Virus record (IMG/VR): IMGVR_UViG_3300003876_000001
Location: 1 to 64,000 of that record
DNA: 64,000 bases
Origin: a virus
Reading direction: 5' to 3' (one strand)
The notes beneath the pieces are model-generated. The model ran no database searches and was not told the origin of the DNA. It saw only the letters and a program-made list of their open reading frames with translations. Of the stretch, positions 25,076 to 31,129 are shown in pieces. Position 1 is the stretch's first letter; every line of letters starts with the position of its first letter. The position numbers were made by a program, and so were the translations under genes.

Positions 25076-25145
25076 CTTTATTTAATCTTATTCTTAATTC
25101 TCTATTTTCATTTAAGGCTTCTAACCATTTCAAGTATTGCTCCAC
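25068..25145 (-). CDS. Possible 25-aa peptide, GTG start
   Basis: A GTG overlapping the TAG of the upstream gene (TAGTG) opens 25 codons (EQYLKWLEALNENREL...), a typical amphipathic helix, ending in TAA inside the next gene's start. Confidence 0.4.
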   Translation of the reverse strand: MEQYLKWLEALNENRELRIRLNKDV

Positions 25146-25558
25146 TATACGTGTTCAATACATTCAAAATCTTTATTATATATTTTCCAAAAACATCCTT
25201 GACCACAAATTAATTGAAACCAATAATCTTTAAAAAACCAAATACCAGAACTAAAATCACCACTAAATTTTTCATTTTCAACAGTTTCAATTCTAGTAGT
25301 TATATAGCCACAAAGAAATTCCATTAAAGGTGTACCATTTTTTTCATGTCCTTTATTAAAACAATATGTACTTCTTTCATCACCATTTTTTTCTAGCAAT
25401 TTTTGGAAAATAGGTTCAAACTCGTTTGTTTCTAACCATTTTTCAAATTTATTATATCTTTTCTCAAGATTAGCATTTTTTTTTGCCAATCTAGCAAAGA
25501 AACCATCAGGATTTTCCATATCTTCTTTCATATCCCTTTTAAACTTTTCAATATCCAT
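25145..25558 (-). CDS. Hypothetical protein, 137 aa
   Basis: Not recognised. Acidic N-terminal helix, then an aromatic, cysteine-containing C-terminal half (GIWFFKDYWFQLICGQGCFW). First gene of a small operon that runs to 24,878. Confidence 0.65.
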   Translation of the reverse strand: MDIEKFKRDMKEDMENPDGFFARLAKKNANLEKRYNKFEKWLETNEFEPIFQKLLEKNGDERSTYCFNKGHEKNGTPLMEFLCGYITTRIETVENEKFSGDFSSGIWFFKDYWFQLICGQGCFWKIYNKDFECIEHV

Positions 25559-25576
25559 ATTAGTTTTTTATTTAAG

Positions 25577-25673
25577 TGGCGATCAGGGGATTCGAACCAA
25601 TATAACTCATATTCATCATTAAAGTTATCCTTCTACTTCCCGATGAAAGGCGTGTAGATACCAATAGATCACC
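25577..25673 (-). tRNA. tRNA-like gene, 97 nt, anticodon unresolved
   Basis: Seven-pair acceptor GGTGATC/GATCGCC and a TTCGAAT T loop, but the T stem has mismatches. TCTAC/GTAGA and ATAACT/AGTTAT are the main internal stems, which do not give a normal anticodon arm. Possibly an interrupted or decaying tRNA. Confidence 0.4.
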
Positions 25674-25679
25674 ATATTG

Positions 25680-26033
25680 TGGAAGTAAGGAGACTTGAAC
25701 TCCTGTCCAGTTATATTACAAATAAAAAGTCATTCACAAGTTTAGTTTGTTTATTATTTTTAAGTCATTATGTTTTTTATTTACAAACACTTTATTACAT
25801 TAGACTTTTTGGTTTTATGTTCCACAACATTTTTTGATCTCTTTACGTGATCAGTATCTATGAGAACACCTACCTAGTTGGTGGTATCTCGAATGGTACA
25901 AAAACCTTTCGGTTATGCTGCCATTGCAAGTGCTTCGCCACTTAAACGTTCATTACCTATTTTTAATGAGTAGAGCAATTTCCTCATACTTGCACCGTCT
26001 ACCTATCGTATCCTGTCAATTCCTGTTACCCCC
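25680..26033 (-). ncRNA. ssrA: tmRNA (SsrA) with tag GNERLSGEALAMAA
   Basis: 354 nt. The tRNA-like end has GGGGGTA/TACTTCC acceptor pairing and a TTCAAGT T arm (AGGAG/CTCCT). Reading from a resume codon after AAAAATAG gives GNERLSGEALAMAA then TAA, with the Ala-rich degradation signal expected at a tag C-terminus. Pseudoknot-like GC stems follow (e.g. ACCGAAAGGT). It would release stalled ribosomes and tag truncated proteins. The 5' GGGGG start and both tRNA-like arms make the call firm. Confidence 0.88.
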
Positions 26034-26048
26034 ATATTTCAATTTTTA

Positions 26049-26067
26049 TTATATCCGTTTGATATAA
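26049..26067. repeat. Hairpin repeat, copy 1
   Basis: TTATATCCGTTTGATATAA: seven-pair stem, five-nt loop, between tmRNA and the interrupted tRNA-Leu. Confidence 0.85.
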
Positions 26068-26072
26068 TTTAG

Positions 26073-26291
26073 TGAAGATGGAAGGACTCGAACCCTCAAA
26101 CCAGACTTTCTCTCTTACCTCTACTATCATTTAGATTTCGATTTCTATTTTACCGACATATCCCGAAGGGTAACTTGGTTCAACTAAGCAGTAAGCATTA
26201 TGGTATTCATCTCTTCATCAGTATTATTTATTCCCAAATGAACTTTGTACTTATTCTAAAACAAGCGTGTTTACCTTTCCACCACATCCTC
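26073..26291 (-). tRNA. tRNA-Leu (UAG) with about 135-nt intervening sequence
   Basis: Acceptor GAGGATG/CATCTTC, D stem GTG/CAC, class II variable arm and T arm GAGGG/CCTTC. Joining CTTGTTT to TAGAGGTAAG gives an 84-nt tRNA with loop TTTAGAG and stem CTTGT/GTAAG. The inserted segment lies between U33 and U34 or one base later; it begins TAGAATAAG and ends with G. It also mimics the anticodon arm locally (CTTGT/ATAAG). Confidence 0.75.
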
Positions 26292-26300
26292 ATATTTTCA

Positions 26301-26319
26301 TTATATCCGTTTGATATAA
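26301..26319. repeat. Hairpin repeat, copy 2
   Basis: Exact copy of the 19-nt hairpin, between two interrupted tRNA genes. Confidence 0.85.
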
Positions 26320-26324
26320 TATTG

Positions 26325-26479
26325 CTAACTAAATAGGATTCGAACCTATGACCCCTTTCGATATTTGCTTCTCGTAATCAGGGTAATTGTTTCCGTTCAT
26401 GAGCAAAAGATAAAGAAGTTCACCCTCTATCAATCATATAGAACTAGACATCCGCATTAAGCCACTCTGCCATTAGTTA
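26325..26479 (-). tRNA. Ser-type tRNA with inserted sequence, anticodon unresolved
   Basis: Acceptor TAACTAA/TTAGTTA (perfect), Ser-like D arm GCA-GAGTGGCTTAA-TGC, T arm ATAGG/CCTAT. GATGT at the 5' side pairs with ATATC about 80 nt later, placing an insert of about 75 nt in the anticodon loop. Exact borders are ambiguous; the simplest joins give AGC, which does not fit serine. Confidence 0.6.
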
Positions 26480-26487
26480 ATTTTAAA

Positions 26488-26506
26488 TTATATCCGTTTG
26501 ATATAA
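26488..26506. repeat. Hairpin repeat, copy 3
   Basis: Exact copy of the 19-nt hairpin. A fourth, degraded copy (ATATCCGTTTGAT) is at 26,992-27,004. Confidence 0.85.
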
Positions 26507-26512
26507 TATTTG

Positions 26513-26705
26513 TAGCGTAGACAGGTATCGAACCTGCTTTCTCTCCCTTTGACGAGTGCGAAGTGCGTTCATTCAAAATAGTAACTTCATATATCGGTTA
26601 ATACGTACTCACCTCAAATATAAACTATTCTTTATTGTCAGTATTCAGGAGCGACCCAAATATTAAACAAACATGAACTTCAATTCTTCCACATCACAGA
26701 AGTTT
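26513..26705 (-). other. tRNA 3' half (T arm and acceptor) with no clear 5' half
   Basis: T arm GCAGG/CCTGT around TTCGATA and acceptor strand CTACGCT at 26,513-26,548. I find no AGCGTAG-like partner within the following 160 nt, which instead holds hairpins (GCACTTCGC region). Possibly a split, interrupted or dead tRNA. Confidence 0.4.
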
Positions 26706-26707
26706 AG

Positions 26708-26779
26708 TTAACTAGGTAGGATTCGAACCCACGTTCTCCCCATTTAAAAGGGGCGACTTTACCACTTGTCCACTAGTTA
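26708..26779 (-). tRNA. tRNA, anticodon UUU or UUA
   Basis: Acceptor TAACTAG/CTAGTTA, D stem GAC/GTC, T arm GTGGG/CCTAC. The anticodon hairpin is CCCC-TTTTAAAT-GGGG, an eight-nt loop, so UUU (Lys) and UUA cannot be told apart by eye. Confidence 0.7.
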
Positions 26780-27351
26780 AACATTTACTATCTCCACACG
26801 ACAATGCTTCGAGTTCAATGTGTCCTTCATTTTCTGCTATCGGTATTGTCGTACCTATCGCATACTTCTGCCAGACTTTTGTGAAGTATAAGGAATTGAA
26901 CCTTAACGATAAACTACATATTTAAATATTGAAACTATTTTAAGCCAAGACATTTAAATCATCATTTAACCCTTTTACTTCATTTGTTAACATATCCGTT
27001 TGATCTGCACCTATTCTTTCGAAGGTCACACCCACATGTATACCAATTCCATCATACCATAATTTTGTGCCATATTGGGGACTCGAACCCATAATAGGAA
27101 ATTACCCCTATGTTAAATGATTAATGCCAATTATCGCTAGTGACTAATAGTTTCCACGATATTTCAATGCATTATACTTTATCGTTTTCACTTCATTCCA
27201 TTACAGCATATTTTTTTAGGTCTTCAAGTAATAAGGAATTTAACCTTAATCCTTTACTTCTGTTGCCAACCTATTGTCACCATACTAATAGGCTATCGTT
27301 GGTCGGTACATGGAAGTATCGTGCACATTACACCATACTTTAATGACCAGT
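26780..27351 (-). other. Structured RNA region with at least three T-arm-like hairpins
   Basis: T-arm-like strings occur near 26,888, 27,075 and 27,232, and a Leu-type D arm near 27,040, but they do not pair up into complete tRNAs. Strong local hairpins include CCTATT/AATAGG within CCAA/TTGG (about 27,267-27,303). No credible protein gene. This could be interrupted, split or decaying tRNA genes. Confidence 0.45.
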
Positions 27352-27425
27352 GCGGAACATAGGGGAATCGAACCCCTACCCTATGAGTGATAGTCATATA
27401 TCCTAGCCGTTAGACCAATGCTCCG
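27352..27425 (-). tRNA. Glu-like tRNA with AUC anticodon
   Basis: Acceptor CGGAGCA/TGTTCCG, D arm of the TGGTCTAACGGCTAGGA type, anticodon loop CTATCAC in TATGA/TCATA, T arm AGGGG/CCCCT. The body resembles tRNA-Glu, whose loop would be CTTTCAC; here position 34 is A. Confidence 0.8.
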
Positions 27426-27468
27426 TTTATATTTCAAATATACGTAAACTTTTTTAAAAGGTTACATA

Positions 27469-27877
27469 TTAATGTAAATAAATTTCAAAATCTTTAAAAA
27501 TTTTAACAACTTCTTTACGTTTTAGTTTTTTATCTTTTCTACTATAAAAATGATAATATTTATTATTTAATAATTTAACAAATCCCATTTTATTAAGAAT
27601 GCCACCATATACTTCAGTACATTTATCTGTTGCATCTGTATGTGCACTAAAACAAACATAATCAAAAGATTTAAGTTCATCATTGTAAATATTACTAATT
27701 TTTCTAATTAATTTAATCAGTTTTACTTACATATGTACTTCTTTTACTATTAGAAGATTTGGTTGTAATTAATATACTAGGCATTGAAATTTTAATATTA
27801 CCATATTGAAATATTAAATGGCTTATTTGATATTCAATATCTTCATATTTAAATCTACATATTTCTTTATCAACCAT
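27469..27877 (-). pseudogene. Hypothetical protein, frame-disrupted (about 135 aa)
   Basis: Frame 0 (MVDKEICRFKYEDIEYQ...) stops after 54 codons; removing one A from AAAAC near 27,724 continues into LIKLIRKISNIYNDEL...HTDATDKCTEVYGG and ends at 27,469. The repaired protein has a lysine-rich C-terminus. Family not recognised. Confidence 0.55.
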
Positions 27878-27931
27878 ATATTTATAATACGTAAACTTTT
27901 TTAAAAGGTTACAATTTATTTAAAAATTTTG

Positions 27932-28003
27932 TACCGATGGAGTGAATCGAACACTCGTATACATTCTTATGAGAAATGTGCCTTACCACTTGGCGACATC
28001 GGC
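27932..28003 (-). tRNA. tRNA-Met-type (CAU), class I
   Basis: Acceptor GCCGATG/CATCGGT, D stem GCC/GGC, anticodon loop CTCATAA in CATTT/GAATG, short variable loop, T arm GAGTG/CACTC. Could be elongator Met or Ile2. Overlaps the end of the endonuclease gene. Confidence 0.9.
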
Positions 28004-28432
28004 ATTTATAAATTCTTTGAATTGTTCTTCAACAAACTTTTTATTATATGAACCCATATCTTTTATTATGTACGGTTCATATCCATAATTTTTAATTTCA
28101 ATTAATTTCAATCTATCCCTATTTTGTACTTGTTTTACTGAATGATTTTTGATTATTTTTTCATAATGCCATTTACCATTCCATAAAATTGCTATTTTAA
28201 TATCGTGAATAATAACATCAGCATCCCATCCATTAAAAATTTTTTCATTAGTTTCAACATTTTTAAAATATTCTATACATAAATCCGCAAAATAGATTTC
28301 ATTTTTACTTCGTCTAACTTTATTTGATTTTTTTACTTTATTTGCTCTATATTTACCAACACAAGAACGACTACAAAATTTTGCCGTCCATGAGGGAATC
28401 AAACCCTCGGCAATCGGGAGACAACCGATCAT
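27983..28432 (-). CDS. Vsr-like (PD-D/ExK) homing endonuclease in the tRNA array
   Basis: N-terminal zinc finger fragment KFCSRSCVGKYRANK, then NEIYFADLCIEYFK ... WDADVIIHDIKIAILWNGKWHYEKI, the Vsr-type nuclease core with the DADVII metal site. The frame is open through the upstream tRNA-Asp, whose sequence encodes the first 18 residues, and its end overlaps tRNA-Met. The true start is uncertain; the first zinc-finger half seems missing. Confidence 0.75.
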   Translation of the reverse strand: MIGCLPIAEGLIPSWTAKFCSRSCVGKYRANKVKKSNKVRRSKNEIYFADLCIEYFKNVETNEKIFNGWDADVIIHDIKIAILWNGKWHYEKIIKNHSVKQVQNRDRLKLIEIKNYGYEPYIIKDMGSYNKKFVEEQFKEFINADVAKW

Positions 28433-28454
28433 GTTATCATTACACCAATGGACG
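28384..28454 (-). tRNA. tRNA-Asp (GUC)
   Basis: Acceptor CGTCCAT/ATGGACG, anticodon loop TTGTCTC in ATCGG/CCGAT, T arm GAGGG/CCCTC with a TTTGATT loop. Confidence 0.88.
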
Positions 28455-28488
28455 TTATGTTATAACTAGTTGATTTTCAACTACTTTG

Positions 28489-28561
28489 CTCGCCCTGAAA
28501 GATTTGAACTTTCATCTTCAGTTTTGGAGACTGCTATGTTACCGTTGATCACCAAGAGCGA
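28489..28561 (-). tRNA. tRNA-Trp (CCA)
   Basis: Acceptor TCGCTCT/AGGGCGA, anticodon loop CTCCAAA, T arm GAAAG/CTTTC. The anticodon is CCA, so it reads UGG, not UGA. Confidence 0.9.
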
Positions 28562-28567
28562 ATATAA

Positions 28568-28633
28568 AACAACGTTGATATCTGGTTCAACGTTGAAAAC
28601 CTTTTTTAAATCCAGACCATAAGGTAAAGACCA
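28568..28633. repeat. Spacer repeat A
   Basis: About 66 nt sharing most of its sequence with 28,928-28,992, including AACAACGTTGAT and GTTCAACGTTGAAAACC, both self-complementary. It lies between tRNA-Val and tRNA-Trp. Confidence 0.75.
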
Positions 28634-28706
28634 GTTGGGTGTGTGGGACTCGAACCCACGATATTCTGCATGTAAAACAGATGCCTTTGCCACTAGACGA
28701 ACACCC
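28634..28706 (-). tRNA. tRNA-Val (UAC)
   Basis: Acceptor TGGGTGT/ACACCCA, anticodon loop TTTACAT in TCTGT/GCAGA, T arm GTGGG/CCCAC. Confidence 0.92.
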
Positions 28707-28717
28707 AATAAATTATG

Positions 28718-28841
28718 AACCACTAGGTAGGACTCGAACCTACAAGGGATGTCCCACATGTTACCATGCAGCAGGGGTTTTCTATAACCCCTACAAACCA
28801 CCTTCAACGGTGATAGTGTATACCTGTTCCACCACTAACAA
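28718..28841 (-). tRNA. Class II tRNA, 124 nt, with extra sequence
   Basis: Acceptor TTGTTAG/CTAGTGG (several G:U pairs), Leu/Ser-type D stem GTG/CAC, T arm GTAGG/CCTAC. The nearest anticodon hairpin is TCACC-GTTGAA-GGTGG (UGA, serine, six-nt loop). Beyond it lie about 40 nt more than a normal variable arm, with hairpins GGGGTT/AACCCC and GGGA/TCCC. Confidence 0.65.
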
Positions 28842-28848
28842 TTCATAG

Positions 28849-28924
28849 TAATCGGTAAAGGATTTAAACCTCTATCTGGTGGCTTTTGACCCCACCTATC
28901 CTAGTTCCATTAGACGAACCGATC
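28849..28924 (-). tRNA. Glu-like tRNA with nine-nt anticodon loop (CAA or UCA)
   Basis: Acceptor GATCGGT/ACCGATT, Glu/Gln-type D arm TCGTCTAATGG, anticodon stem GGTGG/CCACC, loop GGTCAAAAG. The body resembles tRNA-Glu at 29,694. The central triplet is CAA; a one-base register shift gives UCA. Confidence 0.65.
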
Positions 28925-28927
28925 ATA

Positions 28928-28992
28928 AACAACGTTGATTAACGGGTTCAACGTTGAAAACCTTTGTAGAATCCAAACCAAAGGTAAGGATC
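28928..28992. repeat. Spacer repeat B
   Basis: Second copy of the spacer repeat, between the GIY-YIG gene and the Glu-like tRNA. Confidence 0.75.
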
Positions 28993-28997
28993 AAAAT

Positions 28998-29642
28998 TTA
29001 TATTATACGACCTTTAATCCAATCGTTTTTTATATAGTCATTTAAATCAAATAATTTAATTTTTTTATTAACATCATTTTTTGTTATCCAACATGTTCCA
29101 TATTGGGAGTTACTTTTCCCTTTTCCCATTCCCTTGCTAGATTCACTCATTTTTCTTTTACTTTCTTCATTATGATATTTATTTTTAAAATTATTATATT
29201 TAAGTTTTCCTTCTTTATGTGTTTTTTTTATTCTTTCCGAAGAAAGTTTTATTTGCATTTTTCTATATGAAGGGTCTTTCCATTTTTCTTTTAAAAATTT
29301 AGATGCACCATTACGAATATTTTCTCTTTTGTCTTCAGATAATCCTATTAATCCACCACCACCACCAACAACTAAATTCATACAATCTTTTTTGGCAATT
29401 TCATTTAAATTAATAATCTCCTTTTCTTTATTTTTTAAATCAATTCTATTTTCAAAGAACTCTAATACTTCAACACTATGATTTTCTTTACCATATTTAT
29501 TAATCGAATATCTTAATCTTTTACCTGAACCATAATAACCATCATTTAAATCATCAGTACTATGCATACCATAATAGTATTTACCGTTTAAATTATTTGT
29601 TGTCTTATACAAATAATGATATTTCTTTTGTTTTCTTGCCAT
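28998..29642 (-). CDS. GIY-YIG homing endonuclease (Seg-like)
   Basis: 214 aa. The GIY-YIG domain begins YHYLYKTTNNLNGKYYYGMHS with the downstream GSGKRLRYSI block, and E near 64-70. The C-terminus is lysine-rich with NUMOD3-like repeats (SEDKRENIRNGASK, NEESKRKMSESSK). Free-standing and placed inside the tRNA array. Confidence 0.9.
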   Translation of the reverse strand: MARKQKKYHYLYKTTNNLNGKYYYGMHSTDDLNDGYYGSGKRLRYSINKYGKENHSVEVLEFFENRIDLKNKEKEIINLNEIAKKDCMNLVVGGGGGLIGLSEDKRENIRNGASKFLKEKWKDPSYRKMQIKLSSERIKKTHKEGKLKYNNFKNKYHNEESKRKMSESSKGMGKGKSNSQYGTCWITKNDVNKKIKLFDLNDYIKNDWIKGRII

Positions 29643-29693
29643 ATTTACAATGTTTAATTATAAATATTACAAAGGTACAAAAACGACCAAAAG

Positions 29694-29765
29694 TACTCGG
29701 TAGGGGAATCGAACCCCTATCTGATGGCTGAAAACCACCCGTCCTAACCGTTAGACGAACCGAGC
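29694..29765 (-). tRNA. tRNA-Glu (UUC), second copy
   Basis: Acceptor GCTCGGT/ACCGAGT, anticodon loop TTTTCAG in GGTGG/CCATC, T arm AGGGG/CCCCT. Confidence 0.9.
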
Positions 29766-29770
29766 AAATA

Positions 29771-29942
29771 AATGTTGAGTTTATAGTTCTTTCACATATT
29801 GGTGTAATCTAACAGTACGAGTACGGTTTCAATATATGATGTTGGAAAAGCCAGACCATGTTAGAGTCGTCATATTACACATAAAGCCGATACTAATCTT
29901 ATGCTGTCGATAGTCTATAAACAACCGCTTCCTTTCAACATT
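29771..29942 (-). ncRNA. Highly structured non-coding RNA candidate, about 172 nt
   Basis: Nested helices: 29771-29778 with 29935-29942 (8 bp), 29779-29786 with 29915-29922 (8 bp), 29802-29808 with 29874-29880 (7 bp), 29809-29814 with 29859-29864 (6 bp), and 29880-29884 with 29899-29903. It fills the whole gap between tRNA-Glu and tRNA-Ala. No ORF. Strand assumed from the array. Confidence 0.65.
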
Positions 29943-29944
29943 AG

Positions 29945-30016
29945 TGGAGAGTAAGGGAGTCGAACCCTTATCCATTGAGTGCAAGTCAATAATAATAGCC
30001 ATTATACTAACTCCCC
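29945..30016 (-). tRNA. tRNA-Ala (UGC)
   Basis: Acceptor GGGGAGT/ACTCTCC, anticodon loop CTTGCAC in ATTGA/TCAAT, T arm AAGGG/CCCTT. Confidence 0.9.
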
Positions 30017-30151
30017 ATATATTTGCTTATCACGGACAATACACACGACATGTATTTGTTCGAAGCCACCATTATAGTGCTGCCGTCAAGAGTCTCTGCT
30101 CTCTCTTCACAAATAATTTTTTAATAAACAATACGTCAAATAACTTTATTG

Positions 30152-30221
30152 TGGATACTGTCGGAATCGAACCGAAACGTTTGGTATGCAAAACCAACGA
30201 CCTGCCTTTAGCATCAGACCC
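30152..30221 (-). tRNA. tRNA-like gene, UGC anticodon, imperfect acceptor
   Basis: Anticodon loop TTTGCAT in TTGGT/ACCAA and T arm with TTCGATT are good, but the acceptor GGGTCTG/CAGTATCC needs a bulge. Possibly decaying. Confidence 0.5.
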
Positions 30222-30223
30222 AT

Positions 30224-30367
30224 TTACTTTTTAATCACTTCAAAATACTTATCAATCTTTTTATCGACTTCTTCTTTTGTTTTACCTTGGCTGCAAATTG
30301 CTGGTACATCTTTTATGTACGCAAATACTACACCCTTTTCTTTATCTTCAATATAAACTCTTATCAT
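30224..30367 (-). CDS. HicB-like small protein, 47 aa
   Basis: Reads VFAYIKDVPAICSQGKTKEE..., the HicB/UPF0150 fold signature (YxxxxDxPGCxSqGxTxeEA). Antitoxin-type fold, but no HicA toxin is adjacent, so a solitary HicB-fold protein. Ends 3 nt before the UGC tRNA-like gene and is followed by it in the same direction. Confidence 0.7.
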   Translation of the reverse strand: MIRVYIEDKEKGVVFAYIKDVPAICSQGKTKEEVDKKIDKYFEVIKK

Positions 30368-30394
30368 AATTTCTAAACCCTTATAAAACAAAAA

Positions 30395-30416
30395 ACCCAA
30401 TCTGTTAGGATTGGGT
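30395..30416 (-). terminator. Rho-independent terminator
   Basis: ACCCAATC/GATTGGGT stem followed on the minus strand by six T residues. It ends the short transcript of the micropeptide frame upstream. Confidence 0.88.
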
Positions 30417-30444
30417 CTTCAATTTCGTTTGGATGTTTTAGTAG

Positions 30445-30532
30445 TTAAACTAATTCACCTTCTCCTGAAGACCCTAGACACAAATCGTCCACCTCAACTG
30501 CTTCCGCAACTAATTGTTCTTGAATTCTTCAT
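30445..30532 (-). CDS. Possible 28-aa micropeptide, one-base frame break
   Basis: ATG at 30,532. Deleting one A in GAAGAATTC gives a frame reading IQEQLVAEAVEVDDLCLG then a Gly/Ser-rich acidic end, stopping at TAA 30,445. Like the 14,462 and 33,789 peptides it is a short gene with its own strong terminator. Confidence 0.4.
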
Positions 30533-30619
30533 CTTTTTAATTATTTTAAAGTTATTATACTTTGTTCTATATTAAATACGTTGCAAATATAAAAAAGGTT
30601 TAGTTAAGATGCAAGTTTT

Positions 30620-31009
30620 TTAAAAAATATTTTTAAAAAACCCCCTTTTAGATAAAATAGTCTTTGGTGGTGCTTGTAATTTTCTATCCCAATCATGACC
30701 AAAATCTTGCCCTTTAATATATTCTAATAAGATTGGTCTATGTTTCCCATCAAATCTAAAATTACAAATATAGCTATTAAATATAATCATTTGAAAAACA
30801 TCAGATTCAATATTTTTTCTTTTTTTTGCTTTATTAATAATTTTTTTACCCTTTTTATCTATTAAAGTTTCAATAGCATCTAAAAGTTCACTTTGATTTA
30901 ATTTAGTTTTTGTTAATGATATTAAATCCTCTAACGCAAATCTTAATAATCTATGATTATTTTCTTTTGCATTTGTATAATCGAATATAATTTTTTCTCT
31001 AACTTCCAT
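30620..31009 (-). CDS. Hypothetical protein, 129 aa
   Basis: Not recognised. Helical N-terminal half, basic middle (KKGKKIINKAKKRK) and a C-terminus ending KTILSKRGFFKNIF. No signal peptide. Confidence 0.65.
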   Translation of the reverse strand: MEVREKIIFDYTNAKENNHRLLRFALEDLISLTKTKLNQSELLDAIETLIDKKGKKIINKAKKRKNIESDVFQMIIFNSYICNFRFDGKHRPILLEYIKGQDFGHDWDRKLQAPPKTILSKRGFFKNIF

Positions 31010-31045
31010 AAAACATTATACGCAACAATAATATGAAAGGTTACA

Positions 31046-31129
31046 TTAATCTTTAAATAACCATTTTCTTAATTTAAGATAGAAAACGGCAATTATTAAA
31101 ATAAGTGCCATATAGCCAAATATTGTCAT
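31046..31129 (-). CDS. 27-aa single-pass membrane peptide
   Basis: MTIFGYMALILIIAVFYLKL, then a basic tail. Its ATG overlaps the TGA of the upstream gene (ATGA), so it is translated with it. One transmembrane helix; topology N-out by the basic C-terminus. Function unknown. Confidence 0.6.
   Translation of the reverse strand: MTIFGYMALILIIAVFYLKLRKWLFKD

Noticed and set aside
26081-26260. Standard group I intron in the interrupted tRNA-Leu
   Set aside because: Too short (about 135 nt) and no recognisable core elements, though splice-site residues fit; left open in the findings.
26049-26506. Possible CRISPR-like array
   Set aside because: Only three short hairpins with unequal RNA-gene spacers; no leader, cas genes or regular spacing.
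27140-27343. Plus-strand ORF of 67 codons
   Set aside because: Low-complexity reading of the structured RNA region, opposite to the array strand.
28481-28807. Minus-strand ORF of 108 codons
   Set aside because: It runs through tRNA-Trp, spacer repeat A, tRNA-Val and part of the 124-nt tRNA; its translation is tRNA sequence.
29944-30234. Plus-strand ORF of 96 codons
   Set aside because: Antisense to tRNA-Ala and the UGC tRNA-like gene.
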